DNA of 64,000 nucleotides from JAHBWV01 sp964588385 (GTDB taxonomy: Bacteria > Planctomycetota > Phycisphaerae > Phycisphaerales > UBA1924), in assembly GCA_964588385.1 (NCBI GenBank), contig CAZPPG010000012.1:1-64000 (forward strand). The letters run 5' to 3'. Every line of letters begins with the position of its first letter. Position 1 is the first letter of the stretch. Below the pieces are notes generated by a model that saw only the letters and a program-made list of their open reading frames with translations, was not told the DNA's origin and made no database searches. This document shows positions 6,689 through 16,241 of the stretch, in pieces. Both the position numbers and the translations under genes were made by a program.

Positions 6689-9600
6689 CTATTCGTGATC
6701 GCCTTGAGTCTCGCGTTCGATGAGTTCCTCGGCTTCCTTGAGCAGGGCCTGGGCGTCGGGGTTCTCCGACCATGGGCGGCCGGAGTCGTCGAGGGCGGAA
6801 GGGTCGGCCATGATCTCGCGGGCGCGGGAGAGGGCGGAGCGGGCGGCGGCCTGAAGCTCGTCGGCGCTCATCGTGCTTCCGAGGATGCGCTGATCGACCC
6901 TCGCTGCTGCTGCGATCCATTCGGGCGCAGCCGCCATCAGCTTGAAACGGACCATCGCCAGGATGGAGAGTTCGCACGGGGTCGCTTTGGTCCAAGCACT
7001 GTCAACGGACTCCGGCATGTTCGGGCTTTCATTCGGACCGGCAACCGGGGTGAGTCGATCGCGGGGCGCCTCAAGGATCAGGTTGAGCGCGTAGCTCAGG
7101 TCGCCCGCACGCAAGGCCGACTCTGCCCACACATACCGATCCTCCTTTATATTGACCGCAGCAAGAGCAGCGACAACTGCCTGATAGCGCGACTCATCGT
7201 GCGTCACACGCAGGTCCCTGTAGGTACGGATGGCGTCCAACACGGCGGCGCGGTCAATCGCGGCTTGTTGATCGCCTGCTCCTGCGTCCACCGATCGCAC
7301 TGCAACATCTGCCTCCGCCAGCCGCCGCTTCTTCTCTTCTTCCGCCAGTCGCTCCTCAGCCGAGGGCGCACTCGGGCTGTACTCCCATGTCTGGGCCCGC
7401 GCGATGACCTTCTCGATGGCGCGGGGCGGGAGGGTGTCGGAGGGCTGGAGCGCGGCGGCGGCGGCCGTGATGTGGGCCTTGATCGCCTTGGTGTCGACCA
7501 TCTTCCACGCGTCGGTGGCTTTCTCGGCGTCGCTCAAGATTCGATCGAATGCGGCGCTGGCAGCCAGGCTCAGGGCGGTGGTCCTCGCTTCGAGAAGTTC
7601 GCTCGCGACGAGACGCCGCGTGGGTGTGAGGGACTTGTCGTTCACGATGGCATCCATCAGCGAATCGGTGTCCAGCGGTCCGGCGATCAGGGCGTCGATG
7701 AGCGCCTGGGCTGGCGCGAGTTCATCGTTCCAACCCTGGATGTCGCTCGTCTGATCGCGTGATGGCCGCGCATCGAGCACGCGGAGGGAGCCGTCGGCAA
7801 AGCGAATCGTGATCGCCTCGCCATCGGGCGAGAGGTCGATGGATGTGATGTCGCTGTCGACGCGGATCGATGCGGTCTCCTTGCCGGTCGCCACGTCCCA
7901 GAAGCGGACGACGCGATCGGCGGCGGCTGAGATGACTCGTTCGGCGTCGGGGGTCGCCACTCGGTGGGTGGCGTTCTGCGCGATGGAGGGGGGCGCTGTG
8001 GGGGCGGGGGCGCGTTGCACGTTGTCCTGATTCCGTGCCGCGGCTTCCAGGCGCCCGACATCGGCGATGGAGCTGGAGAACGCGCGATCGCTCATGCCAG
8101 CGTGTGGTGCGAGCAGGAGGCGAGAGGTCGCGATGTCGCTGATGGGGTTGAGGAGCGAGACCGAAACGAGGCCTTCGGGGGTGCACGCGACATCGTGGAG
8201 TGATGCGCCGATGCTGATGCGCTCCAGCAGGCGGCCCCCGAGGTCTCTGCGCTCGATCGCGCCGCGGTGGTACGAGGCGGTGTAGAAGGATGCACCATCG
8301 GGCGCGAAGCACGCGGAGTCAACCCAGCCGGAGCCGTGGGAGATGGGTGCGCCGCTCAGGCGGCCATCGCGTTCGTGAACGCGAACGGTCGTGCGGGTGG
8401 TCAGAAGGAATCTGGTTCCGTCTGGGCCGAAGATTGGATCACTGAGCATGTCGTCGGGGCTGATGATGTGCTCGACGACCTTGCCATCGTGGATCACGTG
8501 CAGATCGCGGTGTCCCCAGAGGCGGATGTACGCGTACTCGCCGTCCGGGCTGAACGTGACGGTCTGAGGGAAGTCTGCCGGAATGGGCAGCGACGCGGGC
8601 TCGGAGGCGCCCATGGTCCAGAGTTCGGTGCGAGGGCGATTGCCCTCGCCTCCGGGGACGCGCACGAAGACGGCGAGCGAGCCGTTCGGACTCAGGGCCG
8701 GCTTGCCGACTCGGTCGTCGGGCGCGTCGAGCGAGGCGACGCTCTCACCGTCTCTCGTCCAGATTGCGAGCCGATTGCCCGCGACCAGCGCCACGCGAGC
8801 GCCGTCGCCGCTCCAAGCCGCTTCGTAATGTTCTGTTTCTGACTGCGCAAGGACGCGCATGGCGTGCCCCGTGGCGTCGAAGAGCTGGATGTCGTAGCTT
8901 CCGGACTGCTTCGGCGTCACGGCGATGAGGCGCTCTCCGTCGGGACTGAGCAGCGCGTTTCGTGCGATGAGCGGCGAGGCGTCGGCGCCGCCGACGGGAT
9001 CGCCTTGGCGTGTGAACACCTGATAGGCGCGATCGCGCGGGTTCTCGGCGGCGAGTGCGACCATGAAGGCGCTGCTGTCCGCGGAGAACGAGACCGAGTT
9101 GACCCAGGACGGGAAGACAATGGGAGAGCCGATGTCCACGCCGTCAGGTGTCGCGATGCGGAGCGACTTGGAGTCTGCTGCGATCACGAGGGAGGCGTCC
9201 GGGCTCCGGATCGTTGTTTCGGCTCGCACCTCACCGACGACGGCGGCGGCCTTCTCGCTCAGCCAGCGCCACTCCCACCCGCGCTTGGATTCAGGGCACT
9301 GGGCGAGGCGTTCGCGGGCTTCGGGCCAGTTGCCGGCATCCATCGCGGCCTGCGCGAGGGCGAGGTTGGCGGTGTAGGCGGACCATTCAGCGGCGTCGGC
9401 GAGCGCGATCGCCTTCTTGACCGTTCCTAATGCGGTGTCTGCCAGCGCAGGCAGCACCTTGGCGTCTTCCAAGGGCTTCCTGTCAATCACCTGTGTCGGG
9501 TCTGACTCGTCGTGCTTGTACTTCCAGAACTCGAACGAGTGCGGCTCAGCCCCGCCTCCCTTCAGCTCGGCCACGAGCCGATACCCGGGCTCGTCGCGAA

Positions 9601-11380
9601 TGGGCGGGAAGACGGGCACTCCCGCGTCCATGCCGCCGGGTGTCGATGTGCCGAGAAGGAACATATCCGAAAGCGTCGCCTTGGCGGCATCGGTCTGGGC
9701 GCGGAGCTGTACTTGCGCCTCGATCACTTTCCGAGCAGTGTCGAGCGTGAGTGCGGACAGACCGCTGAGATCTCGTCCCACATGCGTTGCGACGTCATCG
9801 GGATCCCAAGGACCCTGTCCATTATCGGCCGCTGAGCGCTCGCCTATTGCCTGGTTTATCCCTCGCACAAAGGCCAGATCGGTGTTGCTTTCCTCGCCGT
9901 TCAGCAAGGCGAGCAATGCCCTACCGGAACGGGCCGCAAAGTCACGCTGGGTCTCGGCTTTGAAACGCTCCATGTTGGCCGCGGCAGCATTCCTCCCTGC
10001 AACGAAGGCTTGGTGTGTGGCTTCAGCTTCCGCAACGGACGCCCTCCACATTCCAATGGTCGTCCCCGCGATCCCCACGAGCAGTGCGGCAGCGACGGCG
10101 GAGCCCGCAATGACCGGGCCCTTGTTGCGGCGGACGAACTTCCTGAGGCGGTACGCCGCGGAGGGAGGGGCGGCCTGCACGGCCTCGCCCTTCAAGTGGC
10201 GTTCGACATCCGCGGCCAGTGCGCTGGGCGTTTCGTAGCGGCGGGCGCGGTCCTTGTCGAGGGACTTCATGACGATCCAGTCGAGTTCGCCGCGCAGTTC
10301 AGAAGGGGCAGAGGGACGAAGGGGCGGAGGGACAGAGGGGGAGGATGCCGAGCCGCTTCCTTTCATCCGTTGCGTCACACGGGCGCTCGGGGTCGGGGGG
10401 TCCTCTTCCTTGATGATGCGGCGCATCTCATCCCACGCGGCGGAGCGGAGGCGCTTGCCATCAAAGGGTGTGTCGCCCGCGAGGAGTTCGTAGAGAAGCA
10501 CGCCGAGGGCGTAGACATCGGTGCGGGTGTCGATGTCGGGGGAGCCCTGGGCCTGCTCGGGGCTCATGTACTCGGGTGTGCCGATGAGCTGGCGGTGCTC
10601 GGTGAAGAGGGTCTTGTCGGTGAGGCCGCCCACTGCGCTCGTGGCCTTGGCGATGCCGAAGTCGATGACGCGGGCGAAGGGCTTGCCGTCGGTCATGGTG
10701 ACGAGGACGTTGCCGGGCTTGATGTCGCGGTGGATGATGCCCTTGGTGTGGGCGTGCTGGACGGCGGAGCAGACCTGGGCGAAGAGTTGGAGGCGGGCGC
10801 TGAGATCGAGGTTGTTGTTCGCCGCGAACTGCGTGATGGCATCGCCGACGACGTACTCCATGACGAAGTAGGGGCGGCCGCCGCCGTGCTCGGTGATGGG
10901 GGTTGCGCCGGCATCCAGCACGCGCGCGATGTGCGGATGGTCCATGAGCGCGAGGGCCTGGCGCTCGGCTTCAAATCTTGCGATCACCTGCTTGGTGTCC
11001 ATGCCGAGCTTGATGATCTTCAAGGCGACGCGGCGGCGGACGGGCTCGGTCTGCTCGGCGAGGAAGACGGTGCCGAAGCCGCCTTCCCCGATGACCTGCA
11101 GGAGCTTGTAGGGCCCGACGCGCGAGCCGGGGGCTTCGGTGATGGGGGCGGTGCGGACGGTGGTCGCGGCGGTGGGGCTGGTCATGAACCCCCCCACGCG
11201 TGCGGCGTCGTGCGAGGCGAGGAGGGCGTCGAGTTCGGCGCGGAGCGATGCGTCATCGCCGCAAAGCCGACCGAGCGCAGCAGCACGCTCGGTCGGCTGG
11301 AGGTCGACAACTTCGTTGAAGATGGAGCGGAGGCGGTCGGGGTCTGACTTGGGATTGGAGTTGGTGTCTTGTGTGGACAT
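6689..11380 (-). CDS. Membrane Ser/Thr protein kinase with WD40-like C-terminal region
   Basis: A 1563-residue kinase. Residues 1-60 carry the short helical module (ERAAALGRLCGDDASLRAEL) common ahead of planctomycete kinases. The kinase domain spans about 88-400: glycine loop GEGGFGTVF, K121 in VALK, catalytic D219 in HRDIKPGN, DFG at 240-242, and GTPEYMSPEQ. A single transmembrane helix at about 421-444 places the rest outside the cytoplasm. About 700-1150 shows repeated SPDG and FSPDGEY blades of a beta-propeller, followed by Ala-rich helices. An in-frame Pro/Ser-rich insert at about 341-362 is encoded by an AG-rich repeat. The gene starts 11 bases after the ECF sigma gene, forming an ECF-kinase pair. 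Confidence 0.93.
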   Translation of the reverse strand: MSTQDTNSNPKSDPDRLRSIFNEVVDLQPTERAAALGRLCGDDASLRAELDALLASHDAARVGGFMTSPTAATTVRTAPITEAPGSRVGPYKLLQVIGEGGFGTVFLAEQTEPVRRRVALKIIKLGMDTKQVIARFEAERQALALMDHPHIARVLDAGATPITEHGGGRPYFVMEYVVGDAITQFAANNNLDLSARLQLFAQVCSAVQHAHTKGIIHRDIKPGNVLVTMTDGKPFARVIDFGIAKATSAVGGLTDKTLFTEHRQLIGTPEYMSPEQAQGSPDIDTRTDVYALGVLLYELLAGDTPFDGKRLRSAAWDEMRRIIKEEDPPTPSARVTQRMKGSGSASSPSVPPPLRPSAPSELRGELDWIVMKSLDKDRARRYETPSALAADVERHLKGEAVQAAPPSAAYRLRKFVRRNKGPVIAGSAVAAALLVGIAGTTIGMWRASVAEAEATHQAFVAGRNAAAANMERFKAETQRDFAARSGRALLALLNGEESNTDLAFVRGINQAIGERSAADNGQGPWDPDDVATHVGRDLSGLSALTLDTARKVIEAQVQLRAQTDAAKATLSDMFLLGTSTPGGMDAGVPVFPPIRDEPGYRLVAELKGGGAEPHSFEFWKYKHDESDPTQVIDRKPLEDAKVLPALADTALGTVKKAIALADAAEWSAYTANLALAQAAMDAGNWPEARERLAQCPESKRGWEWRWLSEKAAAVVGEVRAETTIRSPDASLVIAADSKSLRIATPDGVDIGSPIVFPSWVNSVSFSADSSAFMVALAAENPRDRAYQVFTRQGDPVGGADASPLIARNALLSPDGERLIAVTPKQSGSYDIQLFDATGHAMRVLAQSETEHYEAAWSGDGARVALVAGNRLAIWTRDGESVASLDAPDDRVGKPALSPNGSLAVFVRVPGGEGNRPRTELWTMGASEPASLPIPADFPQTVTFSPDGEYAYIRLWGHRDLHVIHDGKVVEHIISPDDMLSDPIFGPDGTRFLLTTRTTVRVHERDGRLSGAPISHGSGWVDSACFAPDGASFYTASYHRGAIERRDLGGRLLERISIGASLHDVACTPEGLVSVSLLNPISDIATSRLLLAPHAGMSDRAFSSSIADVGRLEAAARNQDNVQRAPAPTAPPSIAQNATHRVATPDAERVISAAADRVVRFWDVATGKETASIRVDSDITSIDLSPDGEAITIRFADGSLRVLDARPSRDQTSDIQGWNDELAPAQALIDALIAGPLDTDSLMDAIVNDKSLTPTRRLVASELLEARTTALSLAASAAFDRILSDAEKATDAWKMVDTKAIKAHITAAAAALQPSDTLPPRAIEKVIARAQTWEYSPSAPSAEERLAEEEKKRRLAEADVAVRSVDAGAGDQQAAIDRAAVLDAIRTYRDLRVTHDESRYQAVVAALAAVNIKEDRYVWAESALRAGDLSYALNLILEAPRDRLTPVAGPNESPNMPESVDSAWTKATPCELSILAMVRFKLMAAAPEWIAAAARVDQRILGSTMSADELQAAARSALSRAREIMADPSALDDSGRPWSENPDAQALLKEAEELIERETQGDHE
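10300..10345. repeat. AG-rich microrepeat inside the kinase coding region
   Basis: Repeated octamer-like units (gggcagaggg, aggggcggaggg, gacagaggg) resemble the pure cagagggg tandem array at 26671-26722. Read on the minus strand they give the low-complexity SSPSVPPPLRPSAPSE stretch. This stretch lies in a variable loop between kinase subdomains, so the insert is tolerated. Confidence 0.5.
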
Positions 11381-11391
11381 GGTCGGTCACC

Positions 11392-11982
11392 TCAGTCGCC
11401 GTTGGTGAGCAAGCGATGGAGCCGGGCCCGGGCGAAGGTCCATTGGCGTGCGGCGGAGCGGGGGGAGATCCCGAGGGCTTCCGCGGCGTGTTCCACGCTG
11501 AGGCCCGCGAAGAAACGCAGCTTGACGATCGCCGCGGACTCCGGGTCCTCAACCTCCAAGCGTGCGAGGGCGCGGTCGACTGCCAGGATTTGTTCAGGAT
11601 CTGATGTTGCGAGGGCGGCGACGTCCGGCAGGTTGGCGGGGAGGTCGGCGGCTCGCGGCTGGTTGGGCTCACCACGCCCCCCACCCCCCCCACGGGCCTG
11701 CTTGGCCCGGGCGTGGTCGATGAGGATGCGGCGCATGGCCTGTGCGGCGGCGGCGTAGAAGTGGGCGCGGTTCTGCCAGGGGAGGTCGCGCGGGCCCAGG
11801 AGCTTGAGATAGGCCTCGTGGACGAGGGCGGTGGGCTGGAGCGTGTGGGCGGGGGATTCGTGGGCGAGGGCGACGGCCGCGGCGGCGCGGAGCTGCGCGT
11901 AGACGAGCGGGAGGAGTTGGTTGATGCGGTCGTCGGGGGAGATGGTGTCGTTCAGCAGGATCGTCAGCGGGTCTTCGGGCAT
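11392..11982 (-). CDS. ECF-type sigma-70 factor paired with a Ser/Thr kinase
   Basis: A 196-residue ECF sigma factor. Region 2 includes LLPLVYAQLRAAA and the signature HTLQPTALVHEAYLKL, typical of the family often linked to planctomycete and acidobacterial kinases. Region 4 is the C-terminal helix-turn-helix (VKLRFFAGLSVEHAAEALG, then SPRSAARQW). A Gly/Pro-rich linker joins the two. It lies immediately upstream of the giant kinase on the same strand, 11 bases apart. By analogy, the kinase may control this sigma factor by phosphorylation instead of a classical anti-sigma factor; this is inferred from context. Confidence 0.93.
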   Translation of the reverse strand: MPEDPLTILLNDTISPDDRINQLLPLVYAQLRAAAAVALAHESPAHTLQPTALVHEAYLKLLGPRDLPWQNRAHFYAAAAQAMRRILIDHARAKQARGGGGGRGEPNQPRAADLPANLPDVAALATSDPEQILAVDRALARLEVEDPESAAIVKLRFFAGLSVEHAAEALGISPRSAARQWTFARARLHRLLTNGD

Positions 11983-12033
11983 GGAGAGAGGATAACGGGG
12001 AGGGGGCGGAGCGCGGGCGCGAGGTGAACGCGG

Positions 12034-12858
12034 TCAGGCGCCCTGTGCGCGTTCGTTGCTGCGTGCTTCGGCCTGTCCCGTGACCTTCTCGAGCGCCTTC
12101 TTGGCGATGTGCCCGATCACCATGATGACGAGGAGTGTCAGGCCGATGCCGGCGAAGATCATCCACTTGGGGCGGGTTTCGGCGGCGGTGGCGACATCCT
12201 GGATCTGTGAGGCGATGTAGACGGCGACGCCGGTGCGCGGGGCCATGCCGATGAGGGTGCCGAGGAGGTAGGGGAAGCGGGGGACCTTGGCCGCGGCCAT
12301 GACGAGGTTGGTCAGCGCGAAGGGCGAGTTGGGCGGGAGGCGCAGGAGCGCGACGATGCCGAGGGTCTTCCAGAATCCGGAGCCGACGAGGGCCTCGCGA
12401 ACGGCCTTCCACTTTGGATGCTCGTCGATGATGGTCTTGACCTTGTCGCCGGTCGCGCCCCATGCGATGCCGTAGCCGATGAGCGCGCCGCCGAAGAAGC
12501 CGGCGAGTGCGGCGGGGAAGCCAGCGGCGAAGCCGAAGGCCCAGCCGCCGAGGACGGCCTGGGCGTAGGTGGGAAGGAGCGCGAGCCCGGCGAGGATGGC
12601 GAAGGCGGCGGCGTAGAGGAAGACGCCGCCGATGCCGTGTGATTGGAGCCAGGGCCCGACGATGTTGAGGGAGCCAAGGAGGGCGAAGCCGCCGATGGCC
12701 GGCATGACGGAGGCGACGACGGCGAGGGGTCCCGCGGCTCCGGAGCGCTTGAAGAGGGAGCCGATGGATTCTTGCGCGGGAAGCGTGGTGCGGTCGATGG
12801 CTTCCTGGGCGGGGGCGTCGGGTGTCGCTGCGGGTGATGGGTCGGGGGCGTCGTTCAT
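12034..12858 (-). CDS. TVP38/TMEM64 (VTT domain) membrane protein
   Basis: A 274-residue protein with about six transmembrane helices. The VTT/SNARE-associated core is recognisable: a G-rich helix pair (AVLGGWAFGFAAGFPAAL), AGFFGGALIGYGIAW, and the conserved LLRLPPNSPFALTN-type segment followed by GTLIGMAPRT. Relatives of this DedA-like superfamily act as lipid scramblases or transporters. An Asp/Pro/Ala-rich cytoplasmic start precedes the first helix and the C-terminus is charged. The ATG at 12858 fits the topology. It is separated from the DUF3465 gene by a solitary REP element, which suggests a separate transcription unit. Confidence 0.88.
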   Translation of the reverse strand: MNDAPDPSPAATPDAPAQEAIDRTTLPAQESIGSLFKRSGAAGPLAVVASVMPAIGGFALLGSLNIVGPWLQSHGIGGVFLYAAAFAILAGLALLPTYAQAVLGGWAFGFAAGFPAALAGFFGGALIGYGIAWGATGDKVKTIIDEHPKWKAVREALVGSGFWKTLGIVALLRLPPNSPFALTNLVMAAAKVPRFPYLLGTLIGMAPRTGVAVYIASQIQDVATAAETRPKWMIFAGIGLTLLVIMVIGHIAKKALEKVTGQAEARSNERAQGA

Positions 12859-12914
12859 GTCGGGGGCAGCGTAGGGCGGGGGCGTTTGGCACGGGCGTGA
12901 ACGCGTGTCGGGAA

Positions 12915-12941
12915 GCACTGGCCGGCCAGCAGCCAGTGGCA
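12915..12941. repeat. Solitary REP hairpin, degenerate copy
   Basis: This 27-base copy has the GCAC start, a CACTGG...CCAGTG stem and the GTGGCA end of the 228-255 family, with changes in the loop and inner stem (gccggcc). It lies between the TVP38 and DUF3465 genes, about 11 kb from the transposase, so REPs have dispersed in trans. Confidence 0.8.
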
Positions 12942-12959
12942 AGAAAGGGCGGGCGCTGC

Positions 12960-13331
12960 TTACGCGTAGCGCTTGAGTCCGCGTTTGAGCCAGCCCCCGT
13001 CGTGCCAGTTGGCGGGGTCGTGGTGGGTCCAGTGGAGTGTGCCGCCGAGTTCGGTCCACTTGTACTCGCCCTTGAAGCGAACCTTGTCGCCGTGCTTGAG
13101 CGGGACGCGCTTGGCGAGGTCGATGTTGTGCGCCACGAGGATGGTGAAGGGGCGGACGAAGACGCCGCCCTTGATCTCGAGGAGGAACCGCTGGTGGCGG
13201 CTGCCGTCGTTGTCGTCGGAGAGGAGTTTGCGGACGCGTCCGCACCCCTGGACCCATGTGTCCACGGCGCGGCTCCTGAAGGCGTCGCGGATCGGGATGC
13301 AGACGTTGATGCGCTGCGCGGTGGCTGTCAC
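12960..13331 (-). CDS. DUF3465 family protein
   Basis: A 123-residue protein matching the DUF3465 pattern as I know it: VQGCGRVRKLLSDDN followed by GSRHQRFLLEI near residues 27-52, VAHNIDLAKRVPL, GDKVRFKGEY and the terminal HWTHHDPANWHDGGWLKR. The fold is probably a small OB-like barrel, and function is unknown. No signal peptide is evident, although relatives elsewhere often have one. The GTG start at 13331 lies four bases after the moxR stop, indicating coupled translation with the MoxR ATPase. Confidence 0.85.
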   Translation of the reverse strand: MTATAQRINVCIPIRDAFRSRAVDTWVQGCGRVRKLLSDDNDGSRHQRFLLEIKGGVFVRPFTILVAHNIDLAKRVPLKHGDKVRFKGEYKWTELGGTLHWTHHDPANWHDGGWLKRGLKRYA

Positions 13332-13335
13332 GCGC

Positions 13336-14433
13336 TCACCGCATGACCGCGTTCATCTGCTTCTTCTGCTCGGCGGTGGCCCCTTCGACGGGGATCTTCT
13401 CCAGCAGGCCCTCGATCACCTTGTCGGCGGTGACCTGATCGGCCTCGGCGTTGAAGTTGAGCAGGATTCGGTGGCGGAGCACGGGCTTCGCGGCGGCGCG
13501 GACGTGCTCCGGCGTCACGTGGAGCGAGCCCGAGAGCAGGGCGCGGGCCTTGGCGGCGAGGATGATGTACTCGCTGGCGCGCGGGCCTGCGCCCCAGCCG
13601 ACATACTCCTTGACGACGGCGGGGCGATCGATTCCCCCGTCCATCGGCTCGTTGACGCGCGTGGCGCGAACGAGACGGAGCGCGTAGCGGATGACGTGGT
13701 CGGCGACGGGGGTCTGGCGGACGAGGTCCTGGGCGCGCTTGATCTCCGCGCTCGTCACAACGGCGTTGACCTTGACGTCCTGCTTGGTGACGCTGCGCCG
13801 GACGATCTCGAGTTCTTCGTCTTCGCGCGGGTACTCGATCTGGATCATGAACATGAAGCGGTCGAGCTGGGCCTCGGGGAGGGGGTAGGTGCCCTCCTGC
13901 TCGATGGGATTCTGGGTGGCGAGGACGAAGAAGGGTTGGGGGAGCGGGTGTTGCACGCCGCCGACGGTGACCTGGTGCTCCTGCATGGCTTCGAGGAGGG
14001 CGGCCTGGGTCTTGGGTGGCGTGCGGTTGATCTCATCGGCGAGGATGACGTTGGCGAAGATGGGGCCTTTGACGAAGCGCAGTTCGCGCGCGCCCGTGGC
14101 CTTGTCCTCTTCGATGACCTCGGTGCCGGTGATATCGCTGGGCATGAGGTCGGGCGTGAACTGCACGCGGCTGAACTGCAGACTCAGCGTCTTGGCGATC
14201 GTGGAGATGAGCAGGGTCTTGGCCAGACCGGGGACGCCGACCACGACGGCGTGGCCGCGGCAGAAAATGGCGGTGAGGGTCTGCTCGACGACTTCGTCCT
14301 GCCCGACGATGACCTTGCGGATCTCGGCGCGGACACGGTCGTACACCGAACGGAGTTCGGCGACGGCGGCGGCTGCATCGATGGCTGGTGATGCGCCACC
14401 GGGGGCCGAGGATCCGACTGGTTGTTCCGACAT
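13336..14433 (-). CDS. MoxR family AAA+ ATPase
   Basis: A 365-residue MoxR ATPase. Walker A is GVPGLAKT (about 66-73) and Walker B is LADEINR (about 131-137). The MoxR blocks are also present: QFTPDLMPSDITG, the FVKGPIFANV segment, LLEAMQEHQVT, and FVLATQNPIEQEGTYPLPEAQLDRF. The C-terminal lid contains GAGPRASEYI. MoxR proteins act as chaperones that insert cofactors or remodel complexes, usually beside VWA-domain genes; none is in this window. A GGAGG site lies 9 bases before the ATG. The downstream DUF3465 gene appears coupled. Confidence 0.95.
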   Translation of the reverse strand: MSEQPVGSSAPGGASPAIDAAAAVAELRSVYDRVRAEIRKVIVGQDEVVEQTLTAIFCRGHAVVVGVPGLAKTLLISTIAKTLSLQFSRVQFTPDLMPSDITGTEVIEEDKATGARELRFVKGPIFANVILADEINRTPPKTQAALLEAMQEHQVTVGGVQHPLPQPFFVLATQNPIEQEGTYPLPEAQLDRFMFMIQIEYPREDEELEIVRRSVTKQDVKVNAVVTSAEIKRAQDLVRQTPVADHVIRYALRLVRATRVNEPMDGGIDRPAVVKEYVGWGAGPRASEYIILAAKARALLSGSLHVTPEHVRAAAKPVLRHRILLNFNAEADQVTADKVIEGLLEKIPVEGATAEQKKQMNAVMR

Positions 14434-14560
14434 CTCTGGAACCCTCCGTGGCTGTGAACGGGCGGACGGACGCTGACATGGTACCGATGCGGGGCCCGGT
14501 TCGGTTCAGCGGAAGGGACGGGTTTGGTCGACGGCGATTTCGGGGAGTGGGGGGAGTGGG

Positions 14561-14602
14561 AAAGAGAAAACGCGGGCACGTGCGACGTTGCACGCACCCG
14601 CG
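14561..14602 (-). terminator. Intrinsic terminator of the PDZ-protein gene
   Basis: On the minus strand a GC-rich hairpin (CGCGGG-CA-CGTGC, loop of six, GCACG-CA-CCCGCG) spans 14571-14602. It is followed by TTTTCTCTTT (14561-14570). It lies about 100 bases past the stop of the PDZ gene. This is the clearest Rho-independent terminator on this strand. Confidence 0.8.
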
Positions 14603-14702
14603 CATTGCGGAGGCAGGTGTGGAGTTGTGTGGACCGACTTCCTACCGGTGTGGTTGGGAGGGGGTTTCGGTCCGTTGCACGGGGTTCTTACCCCGGTCTG
14701 GA

Positions 14703-16070
14703 TCAGTTGTCGCGCTCAAGGCGATCCAGGAGCTTGCCGATGCGGTCGTCGAGTTTGTCCAGCCGTCCGTTGAGCTGGTTCAGGCGCTCCTCGAGTTGGG
14801 CCATGCGCTCGGCCTCGGCAGCGCTGGCGGGGCCAACGGGGTCGCGGAAGACCTGATAGCCGCGGGGCGCGCTGGGGGTCAGCGTGCCGAAGTTCTCGCT
14901 CGGCGCTGCGGGCGCGTCGGGGGAGGGCGGCGCGGACGGAGAGGGAACAACGAAGAAGCGGCTGGAGCTGTCGCCGGCCTGGCCGAGCCACCGCCCCTGG
15001 GACTCACGGAGCTCTTCCAACGCCCGGCGCATCTCCTCGTGGGCCTGGCGGAGGGCGTCGCCCTGGGGACCCTGCATCTGGGCGCGGGCTTCTTCCATGG
15101 CGCGCATGGCCTGTTCCATGGCGCGGCGGGCCTCTTCCTGCTCGGGTCCGGCCGACCCGCCGAACGAGAAGGTCTGGCCGGGGAAGCGTTCGATGGTCAT
15201 GGCCTGGGGCGAGGTGGTGATGCCGAGCTTGGAGGCGTCGTAGGCCTGGAGGACCATGTCAACGTCCTTGCGCTCGCCCTTCCTGAGGATGCGGACCTTG
15301 ACCTTCTGGCCCGGCTCCTTCTCGTTCAGCGCTTCGCGGAGGGTGGCGTTGGTCACGTTCTTTCCGTCGATCGCGATGACGATGTCGCGCGACTGGAGCC
15401 CGGCGTTGGACGCGGGGAGCCCGTCAACGACGTTGTCGATCACAAAGCCGGCATCCTCGTCGAGTCCGAAGTGCTCGCGGAGGGTGGGATCAACATCGGA
15501 CATGTTGATGCCGACCATGACCTTGGGAGGGTCAGAGGCGATGCTGACGACGCCGGAACCCGTGGTGGAGAGCGTTGCGAAGGCGTTGTCGCGCGGCTGG
15601 CCGGCGCTCGCGCGGTAGCGCACCGCGGGCACCGGCGGCACGGGGGTGGTGAGGCGCGGATCGGTGTCCATGGAGACGACCGATGCACCGCTCTCGTCCA
15701 GGAGCTCGACCGTGGAGCCGGAGATGCGGATGCGATCGTCGGGGACGCGCTTGCCGTTGAGCTTGGCTTCAAGGGTGTCGTTCTTGAGCTTGATCTCGTA
15801 CTTCTCGCCCTTGTCGGTCGTGCCGCTCACCATGACGGTACGGTCGTCGCCGTTAATGAGGACGGTGCGCGAGGTTGTGGAGCTCACGGACTCGGGCGCG
15901 CTGGCGCTCCAGGTCGCGACGGCGGGCTCGTTGGAGGCGCGTGTGCCGCCGCTGCCGTGGGTCCAGGTGACCTGGGCCATTGCGGAGTGGGCGAGGCCCG
16001 CGGCCAGTGCCAAGCCCAGGGCCCCTTTGAGGGCTGGGGCGAGTCCGTTTCGAGTGGTTGAGAACTTCAT
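14703..16070 (-). CDS. Exported PDZ-domain protein
   Basis: A 455-residue protein with a signal peptide ending near AHSAMAQ (about residue 32). A PDZ domain lies at about 155-270 (VMVGINMSD, then DEDAGFVIDNVVDGLPASNAGL, GDIVIAIDG-like GRDIVIAIDGKNV and LRKGERKDVDMVLQAY). Long charged helices follow (repeated ARRAMEQAMRAMEEAR pattern), and the C-terminus is a coiled coil (LEERLNQLNGRLDKLDDRIGKLLDRLER). No protease catalytic domain accompanies the PDZ. It is therefore probably a periplasmic scaffold or sensor. It is the third gene of the sigma / anti-sigma row and may be their signal-sensing partner. Confidence 0.82.
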   Translation of the reverse strand: MKFSTTRNGLAPALKGALGLALAAGLAHSAMAQVTWTHGSGGTRASNEPAVATWSASAPESVSSTTSRTVLINGDDRTVMVSGTTDKGEKYEIKLKNDTLEAKLNGKRVPDDRIRISGSTVELLDESGASVVSMDTDPRLTTPVPPVPAVRYRASAGQPRDNAFATLSTTGSGVVSIASDPPKVMVGINMSDVDPTLREHFGLDEDAGFVIDNVVDGLPASNAGLQSRDIVIAIDGKNVTNATLREALNEKEPGQKVKVRILRKGERKDVDMVLQAYDASKLGITTSPQAMTIERFPGQTFSFGGSAGPEQEEARRAMEQAMRAMEEARAQMQGPQGDALRQAHEEMRRALEELRESQGRWLGQAGDSSSRFFVVPSPSAPPSPDAPAAPSENFGTLTPSAPRGYQVFRDPVGPASAAEAERMAQLEERLNQLNGRLDKLDDRIGKLLDRLERDN

Positions 16071-16241
16071 GGTCCTGCTCCGGTGCCCATTGGGCTGTTT
16101 GGTGTCGAGGCGTCGGCGGCTTGACGCGCCGATATGGGCCTCGCGTGCTGGTGCGGTGCAATGTGCCGCACGAGCTTCACACGCTCATTCTGATGCTCGT
16201 TCGGCCGCGTTTCCGTCACGCGGGCGCGAGGAAGTGCGGCG

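Noticed and set aside
10010..11347. Frame of about 445 codons antisense to the kinase domain of the giant kinase
   Set aside because: It is a Gly/Ala/Val/Asp-rich shadow without motifs over a well-supported kinase.
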